Shown here: positions 34,554-45,121 of the stretch, one piece after another
Numbering within the stretch: the first letter of the stretch is position 1
Layout of the letters: every line of letters begins with the position of its first letter
From: Saussurea involucrata
Lineage: Eukaryota > Streptophyta > Magnoliopsida > Asterales > Asteraceae
Assembly (NCBI GenBank): GCA_033807775.1
Contig: CM066314.1
Location: forward strand, 36,935,501 to 36,999,500
DNA: 64,000 bases
Direction: 5' to 3'
The notes under the pieces: generated by a model
Seen by the model: only the letters and a program-made list of their open reading frames with translations
Told to the model about the DNA's origin: nothing
Database searches by the model: none
Program-made: the position numbers and the translations under genes

Positions 34554-35403
34554 TGTTAGCTTCAATCTTCCTAATCATAGAAGTATTTAGAAGTAGTGAA
34601 AAATAGGCTAAGTGAATAAAGCCTCTTACAGACGCTTTGCCGACCTTACCGAGAGATCAAGGTCAAGAAGCTACAGAAGCTAAAGAGGCGCCCTACAGAA
34701 GCTCTGCCATACGCGCAAAGAAGACCAAAGACTCGGAATCCGGTGAAGACTGCTCTTCTAAGGACCAAACCACAGAACCTCTGTGGCACTTCACGGAGCC
34801 TCTGTGGTCTTCAACAAAGACTTGAAAGATATTTATAATATCTTGCTACTGTTACAGGACCTGTTCATCAACTTGCATGGTAGCATGCCCTGTCCAACTG
34901 CAACGTGTCAAACTCTGGTTGGATCCAATAGGGCTTAGTACATAATAGACGTCTGCTGCATTAAATGCAATACAGCACGTCCAACTGTTCATGCCATCCG
35001 TCCAACTATTCATACCGTCCTTTTGTGAATAGTAACATATGCTTTATGGTCCCCTTAGAGTAGTATATAAGGAAGACTCATGTTGAGTTCTTCCTATTAA
35101 TCTATCAATCCATCGATCGATCAATCGAACACTTTGAGAGAAAAACATCACAAGAACACACAGCTTAAACACCTTGAGAGTCATATCTGTTTTAAAGCTT
35201 TGCTTACTCACTGTTCTTGAATTTGTTCTTAATACATATATTCAGTAAACTTTGAGATATTATTTCCTGTTCACTGATTACTTATATTGTGTTCTAAATC
35301 TATCAAACATATCTGTTAGTTCTTCAAATACGCTTCCGCATCAAACTCAAAACTTGAACTAATAGATCTGATAATCTTGTTTAAACAAAAGAGGGAACCA
35401 ACA
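34554..35403 (+). repeat. 3' LTR of the SIRE-type Copia
   Basis: 850 bp, TGTTAG...CCAACA. It matches 13289-14137 with about 7 substitutions and one extra T near 35022. It is followed by the second GGGTG. Confidence 0.93.
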
Positions 35404-35925
35404 GGGTGATTTAGGTATATAACCTTCTTTAAACCTTCATTTTGCAAAATGACCTTCTTATATTCTCTTACAAGTAAATGACTATCCTATCCCTAGCAGA
35501 AGCAACTTTCATGGCGGACCATCATGCTCCGACCACCACCGTTTGATCCGACCACCACCACCGTCCAATCCGGCGATACGACGACCACCACCACCACAGT
35601 CCGATCCGACCACCACCGTCTGACGAAGGAGAAGGAACCACAATCCGACGAAGAAGAAGAGAGGGAGGAAGAGGCGCTCGACGAAGAAGAAAGGGAGGGG
35701 GATGATCTGCACTGATATGGAGAAGGGGGAGAGAACAGATCTGGGGAGTAGGGTTTGGGGAAGATGGGTCGACCAAGAAGAAAAGGAGGGGGCTGGTCTG
35801 AAAGAGATCCATTAAGGGTAGTTTTGGAATAACATATTTATAAGGTTACTGATTTAATTTTAAAATTTAAAAGGTTATGTATTTAATTAAAACTTCATTT
35901 AAGGTCATTTAACTAATTAATCAAG
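35404..35925. mobile_element. Short DNA-transposon-like insertion in block X
   Basis: Block X is interrupted between CTTCGAG (13282) and TTCATCCG (35926). Apart from the Copia, about 520 bp of foreign DNA is inserted. Its start (GGGTGATTTAGGTATATAAC) and end (GGTCATTTAACTAATTAATC) are imperfectly inverted. Inside are Thr/Pro-rich low-complexity triplets (GACCACCACCACC) that give short ORFs on both strands, probably meaningless or a captured scrap. The superfamily is uncertain. The Copia landed inside its left end. Confidence 0.5.
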
Positions 35926-35955
35926 TTCATCCGTTTGTGAAGTCGAGCGAGTCAG

Positions 35956-36303
35956 GGATTATTTAGGTGAATAGCCTTCTAAGAAACGCAATTTAGCTAT
36001 CTAACCTTCTCTTATTTTAATTTTATTTTACATTATTTTTATATTAATAATATCTGGTAAATTACCAAAGTATCCCTGTTAATTAAACCCATTAATTATC
36101 CTTAATTATAATTCAAATTTCCAACGATCCTTAATTGTAATTCAAATTTCCAACGAATTATACCATAATTAAAACAACAAACTCCTCAGTAAAAAACCCT
36201 AATTCATCTTTTACTGTCTTTCTACCCATCTCCCTCTTCCTCCATTGTCGCCCCCTCATCTTCCCTGTGAGATTTTTACTCCGACGACAATCTGCCCAGA
36301 GAG
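35956..36303. mobile_element. Second insertion in block X, left portion
   Basis: Block X resumes for only 30 bases (35926-35955) and is then opened again. The inserted DNA begins GGATTATTTAGGTGAATAGC, similar to the start of the previous insertion. It has an internal near-repeat (AATTCAAATTTCCAACGA at about 36110 and 36140) and is itself opened by the solo LTR at 36304. A duplicated GAGTCAG-like site on both sides suggests a target duplication, but no matching inverted end is visible. Confidence 0.45.
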
Positions 36304-38973
36304 TGTAACACCCTCAAATTTGGAACGAGCAACTAACTTTAAAATTCAATAAATTAACCCAAAATAGACACGAACACTTCTACAATTCATTCCTTAAAAT
36401 ACCTCGGAATTTAAAACATTATAACTCCCCAATAAAATTTACTTAAACAGGTGTTACTTAACACCACACACAAGTTGCTAGTCCAAACAAATGCGGAAGA
36501 CTTCACTAATCAAGTCACCTCTCGTGCACACCACTAGCACTCGCCACTTCACAGTGTAGCTAAAGTTACCCCAACCTGAGCCTGTTGCACATGCCGACAA
36601 ATAAAAAGGGTTAGGCTAACGCCTAGTGAGTTCAAGCATTTTATCATGACTATATAAAAACATAAATCGAAAGGGTAGAAGTTTTAATCATGATTTCAAA
36701 AGAGTTTACTTTAAATGCAAATCACCCATTTTCCAACTCACACAATTCCCATGCTGAAATCTTTAATATAACATGATTCTCTAAATGATTTGCGGCAAAG
36801 TATGACGACAATCTGATTTCCAAGAATACGTATTTTAGACGATGGCAACGCCACGTAAAACATTTCTTTGCGATGCAAGTTCGTACCCAAAACTCATCCA
36901 AAATGTGAATAAACATTAAATCCCCAAATAGCATAAACATGAATAAAACTCGATTATTCAAAACATCCCAACTAGGATTAAACATAATACATTGCCCATA
37001 AATCATGGAAAACAATCCATCTAAACATATAATTACGTCACCGAAAACATGGATAAAAGTAGTTACCCGAAACAATACCTTTCGGCGACGGGGGAGACCC
37101 GCTTACCAATGCAAGTGACGGAACACAAAAGTAAGCCACTTGACAAGTTAGTAAAGCCAAACACTTAACAAGACATATAACGGATGCCGAGTGTGGCCAC
37201 TTAAAACCACACCCAATTTGGGGCAACATCCTTAACATATTCGCATGTAGGGCTTACACCATACCGTCGATGCCTAACCGTGCCGCGATGTGGAAAACTA
37301 CTCGTCCCAACATCGGCATAATAACTATAGTGCTTATGGATCCATTGCATTACTAATATAACATTACATGACCTCAAACGAATGAACTGGCGCATTCAAA
37401 ACATGTAATCCTCAAATAAGATGCATTAGATGCAAAACAAAATCAAACGCCCAACATCAAGCTATCTAAATCGGACAAATGTCCCCAAGACCCAACGGAG
37501 TCAAAACCGAGCCATTGACTCCATAAATCAAATGACCATTAGTAAAAGTCATAAAATGAATTAAACGTAAACAACACACGTTTATGCGAACACCCATTTA
37601 AATTCATGAATAACCCAAAACACAATGTTGGGTGGAACATCCCATTTTCCAAAAGAACTCATATCGCTTATACTTTCAAACCGTCCCATAACATAACTTA
37701 CGCATATTTCCAAAATGTGCGTAAAAAAGGTATTTATACAAATCTCCATCTATAGGACAAAACATTTAAATACTTTCATACATGTCCTATTTATTGAGAG
37801 CTCAAAATCCCACAAGTTCATATTTTCAAGATGCATCATAACATAGACTATGCATATTTCCAAATAAGCACTAGAAGTGCATTTTCACCAAATGATCTTC
37901 ATTTAGGCAATAAATCATCAAAACTTTTTAGTTCATGATTTACTTATCAAGTTTTCCTAAAAAAACCCAAACATGGGCATTTTACCATATTTACCAAGTT
38001 AGACATTTCAAAGGTTAAAACCACCAAATAACCCAACATTAGGTAATTTTCATGTAAACACATAAATGCTTGAAAAATAACATTTTTGGCATGTACAAAG
38101 TTTTCACAAAGTAACTTGAACTCACCTTGCTAGATTTAAGCTAAATCTAGAGTTTCTCCAACGTAAGCTCCTTTGATGAAGTTTGCATCCTCAAGCCAAA
38201 ACTTCCAAAACCTAGATTTATGAATTTCCAACCATCAATAACCCAGTCTAACCATAAGGAATCATCATCCATCCATAGTATACCAAAATATCCATTATAA
38301 CAAAACCCTAACTTCATATTCAAATAGGAGAGGAGATTACCTTAACCATACTTGAATCCACCAACCCAAAACGTCTCTACAACCTCCAAGATGCACCACA
38401 ACTCCTAATCTTCAAATGGAGTGGAAAGGGTTGGGTAAAAACCCTAGAATCAGTGGAGAAGATGAAGTGGGGTTTCCTTTTGAAGGGTTAAGGTTTCCAA
38501 TCCATGGTGGGTGTTTGATTTGGGGAGGAAGATGAAGAAACCACTTGAAACATCGAATCTTGGGGTTCAAAAGCTCAAAATCGACATTGGGGTGAAGGGT
38601 TTCGGTTTGGGAGAGTTTAGAGAGGGAGAGATGGAATAAGAATGAAAGAAGGCTGAGAGTCGTGGGTTTTAAAACCTTCTGGAGCCCGACGGCGATAGTG
38701 ACACGCGATAGTGACACTGTCACTATCGCCGGGCATACTCGCCCGCTACCCCCATCACTCTCGGTACCAATTGGGCGATTGTGCCCTGGCGAGAGTGACC
38801 ATGTCACAATCGCCGGGCACTCTCGCGGTCCAGGTACCGAGTCCCATTTTCGTCCGATTTCTCATGCGGTCCAATTGGCGTTACGCGTTCCACATTCCAA
38901 TACGAAACCTTGTCCTTTACTAACTTCAGATAAGTGCCTTTACCATTGGAGTTAGGATTTTCGGGGTGTTACA
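36304..38973. mobile_element. Solo LTR-like unit, 2670 bp, TSD GAGAG
   Basis: The ends are TGTAACACCC and GGTGTTACA, the inverted terminal words of many large plant Ty3 LTRs, flanked by GAGAG (36299-36303 and 38974-38978). No PBS, coding region or second LTR is present, which fits a solo LTR left by recombination, possibly from a Tekay/Del-type chromovirus. Near the right end lies a GC-rich cluster of palindromes, including arms GATAGTGACA and TGTCACTATC around 38707-38727. The strand of the parent element is not certain. Confidence 0.7.
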
Positions 38974-38975
38974 GA

Positions 38976-39398
38976 GAGTCAGAGAGAATCAGACGATTGA
39001 CGATTACCAAGTTTAGGGCGTGTTTCATGAAATCGGTGGAAGTGTGGATCATGGATGCGGGTTTGGCATGTCGGCTCAAAATTTAGACCCATGTGTAAAG
39101 TGTTTGGACCTAGAGAGTTAGGGCATGTTAGAAAATGACTTAATGGGCTTAATAGCCCATATCTCAGCTATAAAAATGTGTTTTAACTATAGCTTATTGA
39201 TTCATATCATAAGTTACTCTCACAACAAACAAACAAACAAAGAGCAAAATATCTCAATCTATATAGACAGATTAATACATACAGTTAACTTTATCTATAC
39301 AGAACTTAATGAAAAACCAACCAAACAGCCCCTTAGAGATAAAAAAAAGCCCAAATTTGAACATGGCCAATGTCTGGCACAAAAAACCCAGGACTAGT
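38976..39398. repeat. Block X, interrupted copy, last part
   Basis: Direct repeat of about 6317-6728, ending at CTAGTGA, after which this copy diverges from 6729 onward. It includes most of the LTR starting TGTTAG (39126). Confidence 0.85.
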
Positions 39399-40007
39399 GA
39401 AGACTGGTCCTCACGCATCTCTGTGTTGAACAAGGGCGGACCTATGAAGGAACCAAGAGGGGTCACATGCACTCATTCAACCGACTTTCACAAGTAGAAT
39501 TTTTTTGGGTATAAAAGGTGGGTTGCGCTAAAATTTGAGGGAAGTAATGTAATATTAGAAAATACAATAGATATCGACCAAAGAACCGAAAAAGTTCCTT
39601 AAAATCAACAAAAAGAGCTTAAGAAAACCATGGATTTCAACTAAAAACACATGTAAAACGAACTTGGTAAGTTATAAGCTGATAAAATTAAAATCGCCTG
39701 ATTTTCTCACCCACAACACATCCAAAAAAACATTAGCAGGTAATTTCTAATTATTACATAGTAATGTTTTTATAATTATAAAAGTGCAAGAAAAAATCAA
39801 ATGATATGGTGTTAGATCTGAATAAAAAGGCAAGGTTTATTATGACATCTCATTTGTATAGGTACAAACTATAAAACACACCCACTCTACAAGTCTACAT
39901 ACAAACAAACAAACAAACCCTTTTTTCTACTGTTTTCATGATTTAAACCCATAACCTTCTGATCACAAAAACCATGTTATATGAACACAAAAACGTTTCA
40001 AGACTAC
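39399..40007. other. Intergenic DNA upstream of the 3' end of the DUF4378 gene
   Basis: No coding sequence. 39430-39500 (GGGCGGACCTATG, then ATGCACTCATTCA) resembles 62478-62530 (GGGCAGACCTACA, CACCCACTCATTCA), a small dispersed repeat. The last about 150 bases probably contain the 3' UTR of the minus-strand gene. Confidence 0.5.
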
Positions 40008-40625
40008 TTAATCACACATTAAGCTCGAAAGGGTATCATCGATCAAATCTTCAAACATCAATTCTTCAATGTCGATAACTATATCTCGAGTCTCTGATCG
40101 AAGATCCATCCACATTCTCGATACTTCCAAGTCCTTTATTATAAGTTGATCTAACGACCGAGAATACGGGCCGTAGATTCGTGACTCGATTCTTTCCCAC
40201 ACCTCGTTTATAAGGTCCATTCCCTTGGGAAGCGGATGAATATTTGGTTTAACGAAGGGTAAATCGGGAAAGAAGCCCAAGAAACGATCACATACCTCTT
40301 TGAGAATCTCATTAGTGGAATCGAAGAGAAGTCGTTGGTCGTGAGCGGGCTGGCTTGAAAAGATTTGGAGTTCGTCGTATAAAGACGAGTCGAGTATTTG
40401 GGTGGAAGAAAGCCATCTTTTTTCAAAATCGTCCCAATTGAGGTCGGAAGCTAGAAGGACGGCTTCGACGTATTCGAATGCAGATTCATCATTCTCGATA
40501 TGATTTCGAATACGCGTTTCTTGATTCTTGGCAGGGGGAATGGGTTCTTCGAATCGGATGCGTAGTGGTTGGATCGAAGCTTCGGCTGAAAATTTTGCAC
40601 GAAATTGTGTTACCATGCGTGTCAG

Positions 40626-41223
40626 GGGGCTGTTTGGCAGTTGGATTCGGTGCTGAAGGATTAAGTGGTGACCGTGGTTATGATGCTGTAATGATATAGT
40701 GCAAAATGAAATATATTTGTTTGGTAATTGTTCAGAATGTAATCAGGATGCTGAATGGTTAAGTGCCCACCATACAAAATTATTCAGTGGGTTGGGTTTT
40801 AGAACCACTAAGAGCATCTCCAATAGCTTCTTCAAAATAGAACAAATTGAAGTTTTATTCACTAAATGCTCGGGCAACTTCTCTATATTGTTCTTTAAAA
40901 TAGAAAAAACTAGAGAAAATCCAAGGTTAGAGAATTCCTCTGAATCTTATTAGATGGAGAGAGAAATTATTTTTTAGTCTATTCCACCAATACGGTTGAG
41001 TTATTATTATTTTTTACAAATTTTTTTTTTAAATGTATTGGGATGATAAATTTAAATAATATTTTAATAATATAATGGATGTTGAAATCTCTAAAATAAA
41101 TAATCTGTTTGAGCTAAATGTAATTTTTTTTAAAGATTTTGCCTTTTGGTTGTTTATTTTAGAAAAATTATAACCAAACCATTGGAGATGCTCTAAGTGG
41201 CGGATCATTTTTTTTGCCAAACA
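40626..41223. mobile_element. hAT-like MITE in the DUF4378 intron, hosting a second MITE
   Basis: Begins GGGGCTGTTTGGCAG and ends TTTTTTGCCAAACA, inverted ends seen in small hAT-like elements. It lies in the last intron (40586-41301). The Tourist-like MITE at 40812-41193 interrupts it. The target duplication is not clear. Confidence 0.5.
40812..41193. mobile_element. Tourist-like (PIF/Harbinger) MITE, 382 bp, TSD TAA
   Basis: Ends GAGCATCTCCAATAG and CATTGGAGATGCTC are inverted, flanked by TAA (40809-40811 and 41194-41196). A 3-bp TAA/TTA duplication with GAGCATCTCCAA ends is typical of Tourist-like MITEs. AT-rich, no ORF. Confidence 0.85.
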
Positions 41224-42888
41224 AGATTTACCTCTTAATGATTCGGAGGTTTCCTATTAATGGAACTATTAAGAGGTAAGCTACAAAACTTGATAGCTTA
41301 CCAGATCGGGAAATGGTTCTAGCCGGGCTAATATCATCGTCTGAAAACATTGGCTCGAGAACCGAAACGGGACTCGGTTTGCCGGTTTTATCGTCGGTGG
41401 TATTCTCAACTTCTTCGGTCTTCCGATTGACAGCAAGAGAAGATCCCGAAGGGGATGCTGGTGGAGAACACGATAACTCATCATCTTCCGTTAAATCCTG
41501 GAAACAAACAAAAAAATCGATTTTCATTTTCATTTTCATAACGAGAAGACAAAATAAACGAAAATTTACATCTCGAGAAAGTTTTTCATTACCGCCACAT
41601 CAACAACTTCAATATCTATCGGCGAAGGTGGTTTTACGATCTCTAGAACACCTGCATTCGTTTCGACAACGACATAGATCAGAAAACCCATTTGAATTTC
41701 ATTACAAATTTAACAATGGATCGAGTCAAAACCGATAAATTGTTGCTATTTTTAGTAAGTTCAGTTAGAACTCAGAAAATTACTCGATCGGACCTCAAAC
41801 ATAAAACTGTACTTCTATTCTTGAAACTAAAATAGATCAGAAAAGTAGGAAAAACAGTACCTTCTGTCCGAACAACTTCATCTAAAACTTCCGGTTCTTG
41901 ATGATCGTTTTCAACCCCGAATGGTTGACTTTCGTTGACCATCGGCGAATTCGCACGAGGAGAGTTGTATTCTGGAAAAGACAGAAGCTTTCCTAGAGTT
42001 CTAGAATGCCTTGCCTCCATAAACTCTGTATCTTCATCTCCATTGCTAAGAATCTCATATAAATGTTTCTTTGCCTCAATGTAGATATTTGATATCCGAT
42101 AACTCGTGTCTCCAAATTCATCGTTTTCCATCGCATTTGTTTCAGATTTGCGTAATCTTGAAACCCCATCGTGCGTTTTAAACTCGTCGGAAATTCTAGA
42201 GAATCTTTCGGAGAAGAAATGGTCTCTATTCGGAGAAATCCATCCACTACTTCCGTCAACAACAGGGTTTTCACGAAAACATCTTGAATCGCGTGGTGAC
42301 CTTCCGATAGCGTTTTTTAGCTTTCTCTTGATTTCCGTGAACGAAAATTGGGAAGTGCTTCTTTCGCTATGTAATCCGTTGGTTCTGTTTGAAGGTAGCG
42401 GGCTATCGTTAACGTTAAGTGATATACATTCGAGTGATTTACTTCTTCTTCTAAAGAAGTTTCGGGGTTTATGTATGACGGGTTCGTCTGATTTTGGATT
42501 GTTTCGTTCATTCTCTAAAGAGTTTGACCTTTCGATTGACTTTGGCCTTTGTTCTTCATTTTTTTTTCTGATGGATCAACAAGAGCTCGTTCACTAGATC
42601 TTTGAGATCATGATATTGTGGTGTTTTTTGCGGTGGAAGTTGGTGATCTTTTGAGATTTCGCAACTTGATGTTTTTTCCGTAGGCTCGTGGCTATGTACG
42701 TCACATTCTTGATCGCCGGTTTGATCAGTGTACATTTCTTCTTCCATCAGTTCCTTCACTCTTGTCCGCACCGTTTCGCCTTTTTCTCCGTTCAGAGATT
42801 CAAGCCTTAGATGCATCTCTTCTGAATCCGTTATCGAGTTCACTTCGGATGTAGGATACGAAGGACTTGGCAAACCAAAAAATGTCAT

Positions 42889-43551
42889 ACAAAAAGCTAA
42901 TATATATGATAATTTATTTTAAAATTATCTTAAAAACTTGTTAGCATGTCCAAATGCAACCTAACATTAACATCTTTAGGTAAGGTATACACTTGTTTGG
43001 TCTTATAAACTTACGTTCTATAATGTTTTTAGACATAAATAGTTTTTAGTAAAGACAGTTTCAACACATTCTCAAAATTATGAAAATGAAAGACTTTTGG
43101 AATTTTTATCCTATAATGTTTTTCACAAATTTGGAAACATTCCAAAATTAAATGTCCGTAGAGAGAGATTTTTTTTGTTCCAACCAATTAAATGTTGGAA
43201 GTTGTTGATATTATATATATTAATATTTGGGAAATGTTCAAAATTCCGTTACAAAAATGCCCAAATGAAGAATCGTTTAGAATTTGATTCTTTGTTTCTT
43301 GTGTAGATTTTGACTTTTCTCTTAATTTTGGAGAAATTATTTCTGAAAAAACTGTTGAAGATGCTCTTACGGATAGCACCAACTAAAGCTGTAAAATTAA
43401 GAGAACCGAAGATCTTTATCGGTGGTACTTTCTCCATCCCAATAATAAATGTTCACAATAAAAATGATACAGTTTTAGAATTTTATAATTTATTACACTA
43501 TACAATTTTAAATTTAATGATAGAAAGGACTAATTATTACTAAAAAATTCT
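42889..43551. other. AT-rich DNA upstream of the DUF4378 exons
   Basis: No recognisable gene. The missing 5' exon and promoter of the minus-strand DUF4378 gene should lie here or further right, but I could not identify the basic N-terminal TRM sequence. Ends at the left edge of the duplicated GT14 segment. Confidence 0.4.
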
Positions 43552-44452
43552 TGATCTCGCACACACACACAAATTAGATCAATTCGATTGCGAGTCTTCT
43601 TCATGAGGAGGAAAACGAAGGGGAATGGGGTTTGTCTGGGGAGGAGGAGGGGACGTTGCTGTGTGGTGGCCCGAGAAGGTCACACGAGGGGTTTGGTTCT
43701 AGCTGGCACCGTGGTTGTCTTAAGAGTTGTACAATTAACATATAAAGTTAAATATTACATAAAAGGGTAAAATGACAAAATATCCGAAATTTAACATTTC
43801 TCTTTAACGTTAGGACAAGGAACCTGATTCGTAATGAATTTAAAACAATAAGGACCTTAGTCATAAATTTTAAGATTCAAGGATGTTACTCGAAAAATCA
43901 ACCTACAAGCATAAGGACGAAATTTGTAATTTACTCTAGATAATAATTTAAAACTTATTATTTGATAAATTAGTATCGACATGAAGCTTAAATCCAAAGA
44001 GATTTTAAAATTTCATTGAATGAAAGGTTCGATGAAACCATTCTTGGACCCAAAATCTAAACGTATTTTGGCTTTCAATTCCTTCTTTAATTTATATTAT
44101 TATTATTATTATTATTATTATCCCAATGTCCCCGAGCCCCCTCTCCCTCCTTTGCGCCCTTCTTCTTACTCTCCCCCTTGCCATCGTCTTCACCATCAAC
44201 ACCACCACCATTCCGCCACCACCAAGAAAAATCAAAAACCAATTACCAAAACCCATCGAAAAAAACAAAATCCCCCCACCACCACCACTATTGTCGGAAG
44301 AGGATGACGACAGCTCGCTTTTCCAGCTGGCATCTCGGGTCAACCCAAACCCATCACTCGTCGGAGCCTCGAAGAAGCTTGCATTTCTGTTCCTCACCGC
44401 CGGCCCGCTGCCATTGGCACCACTCTGTGAATTATGGATTGCATTTTACTGA
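43552..44452 (+). pseudogene. Truncated duplicate of the GT14 gene 5' region
   Basis: 43552-44427 is a direct duplicate of 46124-47034 (about 20 bases are missing near 43650). It includes the promoter region, a (TTA)n microsatellite (44096-44120) and the first about 100 codons of the GT14 gene from 44126. Homology stops inside the LAPL(C/W)E motif at 44427, where the paralogue continues as LWELYFNRTK. The remaining frame closes at 44450-44452. It cannot make an enzyme. Confidence 0.88.
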
Positions 44453-45121
44453 TATTTATGGATGAAATCTCATTGAGGAAGATGAATGGCAACCACAAAT
44501 TGGTCTTTCAAGTACAATGATTCAACATTGATGAATCAAGCCAGGGAATTTCAACCACAATTTGGTCTTTCAAGTACAATAATTGTGGAAAAAAACAGTA
44601 AAAACATGCAAAAATTCGTGCAAAAAGGACCAAAAGTGTAAATTTTTTGCCCATCGCGGAACCCATCACGGGCTACTACCGCGGACAGGGGCCAAAGTTG
44701 TCACCGTGACAATAGTTGGGGGGCCTCTGCGGGACATTTTGGCCAAACCGCGGGCCACGTGGGCACTGACCCGCGATCGCGGGACCTATCGCGGAAAAAA
44801 TGGGTATTTTTGCAAAATGGTCGAGAAAATGGGTATTTTAGAAAGTCAAAGTCAAACTTTGGGTATTTTAATTAATTTCCCTAAAATATAACACAATTTC
44901 ACAAATTTAATCAATTTGGTTAAAAAAAGGGAGGATATGAAAAAAGCTAAATTATGGGGTAAAGTGATTTTATATATTTAGGCAGGCATTTTAGTTGCAG
45001 GACCCGTCAAATATGGGGTTAAAAGGTAGTACTATCATGAGTATCATCCATACACTTTTTACTTGAGTGTCCAAAAAAAAATAGATATTTTCTTTTTTGA
45101 TTCATACTATTTATAGATATA
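44428..45121. other. Repeat debris with a MULE-type end carrying CCCGCGATCGCGGG
   Basis: Two near-identical stretches (CACAAATTGGTCTTTCAAGT at 44497 and CACAATTTGGTCTTTCAAGT at 44557) come first. From 44630 to 44881 the sequence parallels the right end of the 50190-59134 MULE: repeated CGCGG words, the palindrome CCCGCGATCGCGGG (44770-44783), GGGTATTTTTGCAAAATGG and the terminal GGGTATTTTAATTAATTTCC. No matching left end is seen, so it is a solitary end. The rest is AT-rich. Confidence 0.6.

Larger units (their letters stand above)
13289..35403 (+). mobile_element. SIRE-type Ty1/Copia retrotransposon with env-like region, carrying a nested element
   Basis: It is bounded by LTRs TGTTAGCTTC...CCAACA (13289-14137 and 34554-35403) and a 5-bp target duplication GGGTG (13284-13288 and 35404-35408). 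Order: LTR, iMet PBS, gag, CCHC knuckles, spacer, protease, integrase, RT, RNase H, long env-like region, polypurine tract, LTR. Integrase before RT defines Copia. The long 3' ORF region and the Ser/acidic spacer are SIRE/Maximus traits. Without the 6.9-kb nested insert it is about 15.2 kb. The LTRs differ at about 7-8 positions by eye. The coding region carries several stops, so it is recent but not autonomous. Confidence 0.93.
40008..42888 (-). pseudogene. DUF4378 / TRM-like gene, minus strand, frameshifted at an A9 run
   Basis: Exons on the minus strand: 42888-41861, 41651-41593, 41497-41302 and 40585-40008, with GT-AG junctions whose phases agree (1, 0, 1). The product has a Ser-rich basic middle with SFTEIKRKLKNAIG and IYIEAKKHLYEIL, a SPVSVLEPMFSDDD motif, and a C-terminal DUF4378 domain (ILDSSLYDELQ, LLFDSTNEILKEVCDRF, LDQLIIKDLEVSRMWMDL, DIEELMFEDLI). 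This layout is that of TRM (TON1-recruiting) proteins linked to cortical microtubules. The frame breaks at nine T on the plus strand (42559-42567): one base fewer would join LLLIHQKK to EEQRPKSIERSN. The N-terminal exon upstream of 42888 is not identified. It is either a recent pseudogene, or an intact gene with a homopolymer miscall; the perfect frame everywhere else favours the latter. Confidence 0.8.

Noticed and set aside
35509..35812. Overlapping ORFs in GACCACCACC repeats
   Set aside because: Triplet repeats open several frames on both strands; no homology or start context.
11757..39398. Block X and its flanks as a Helitron
   Set aside because: I did not find a TC start, a CTRR end with a preceding hairpin, or an AT insertion site at its borders.
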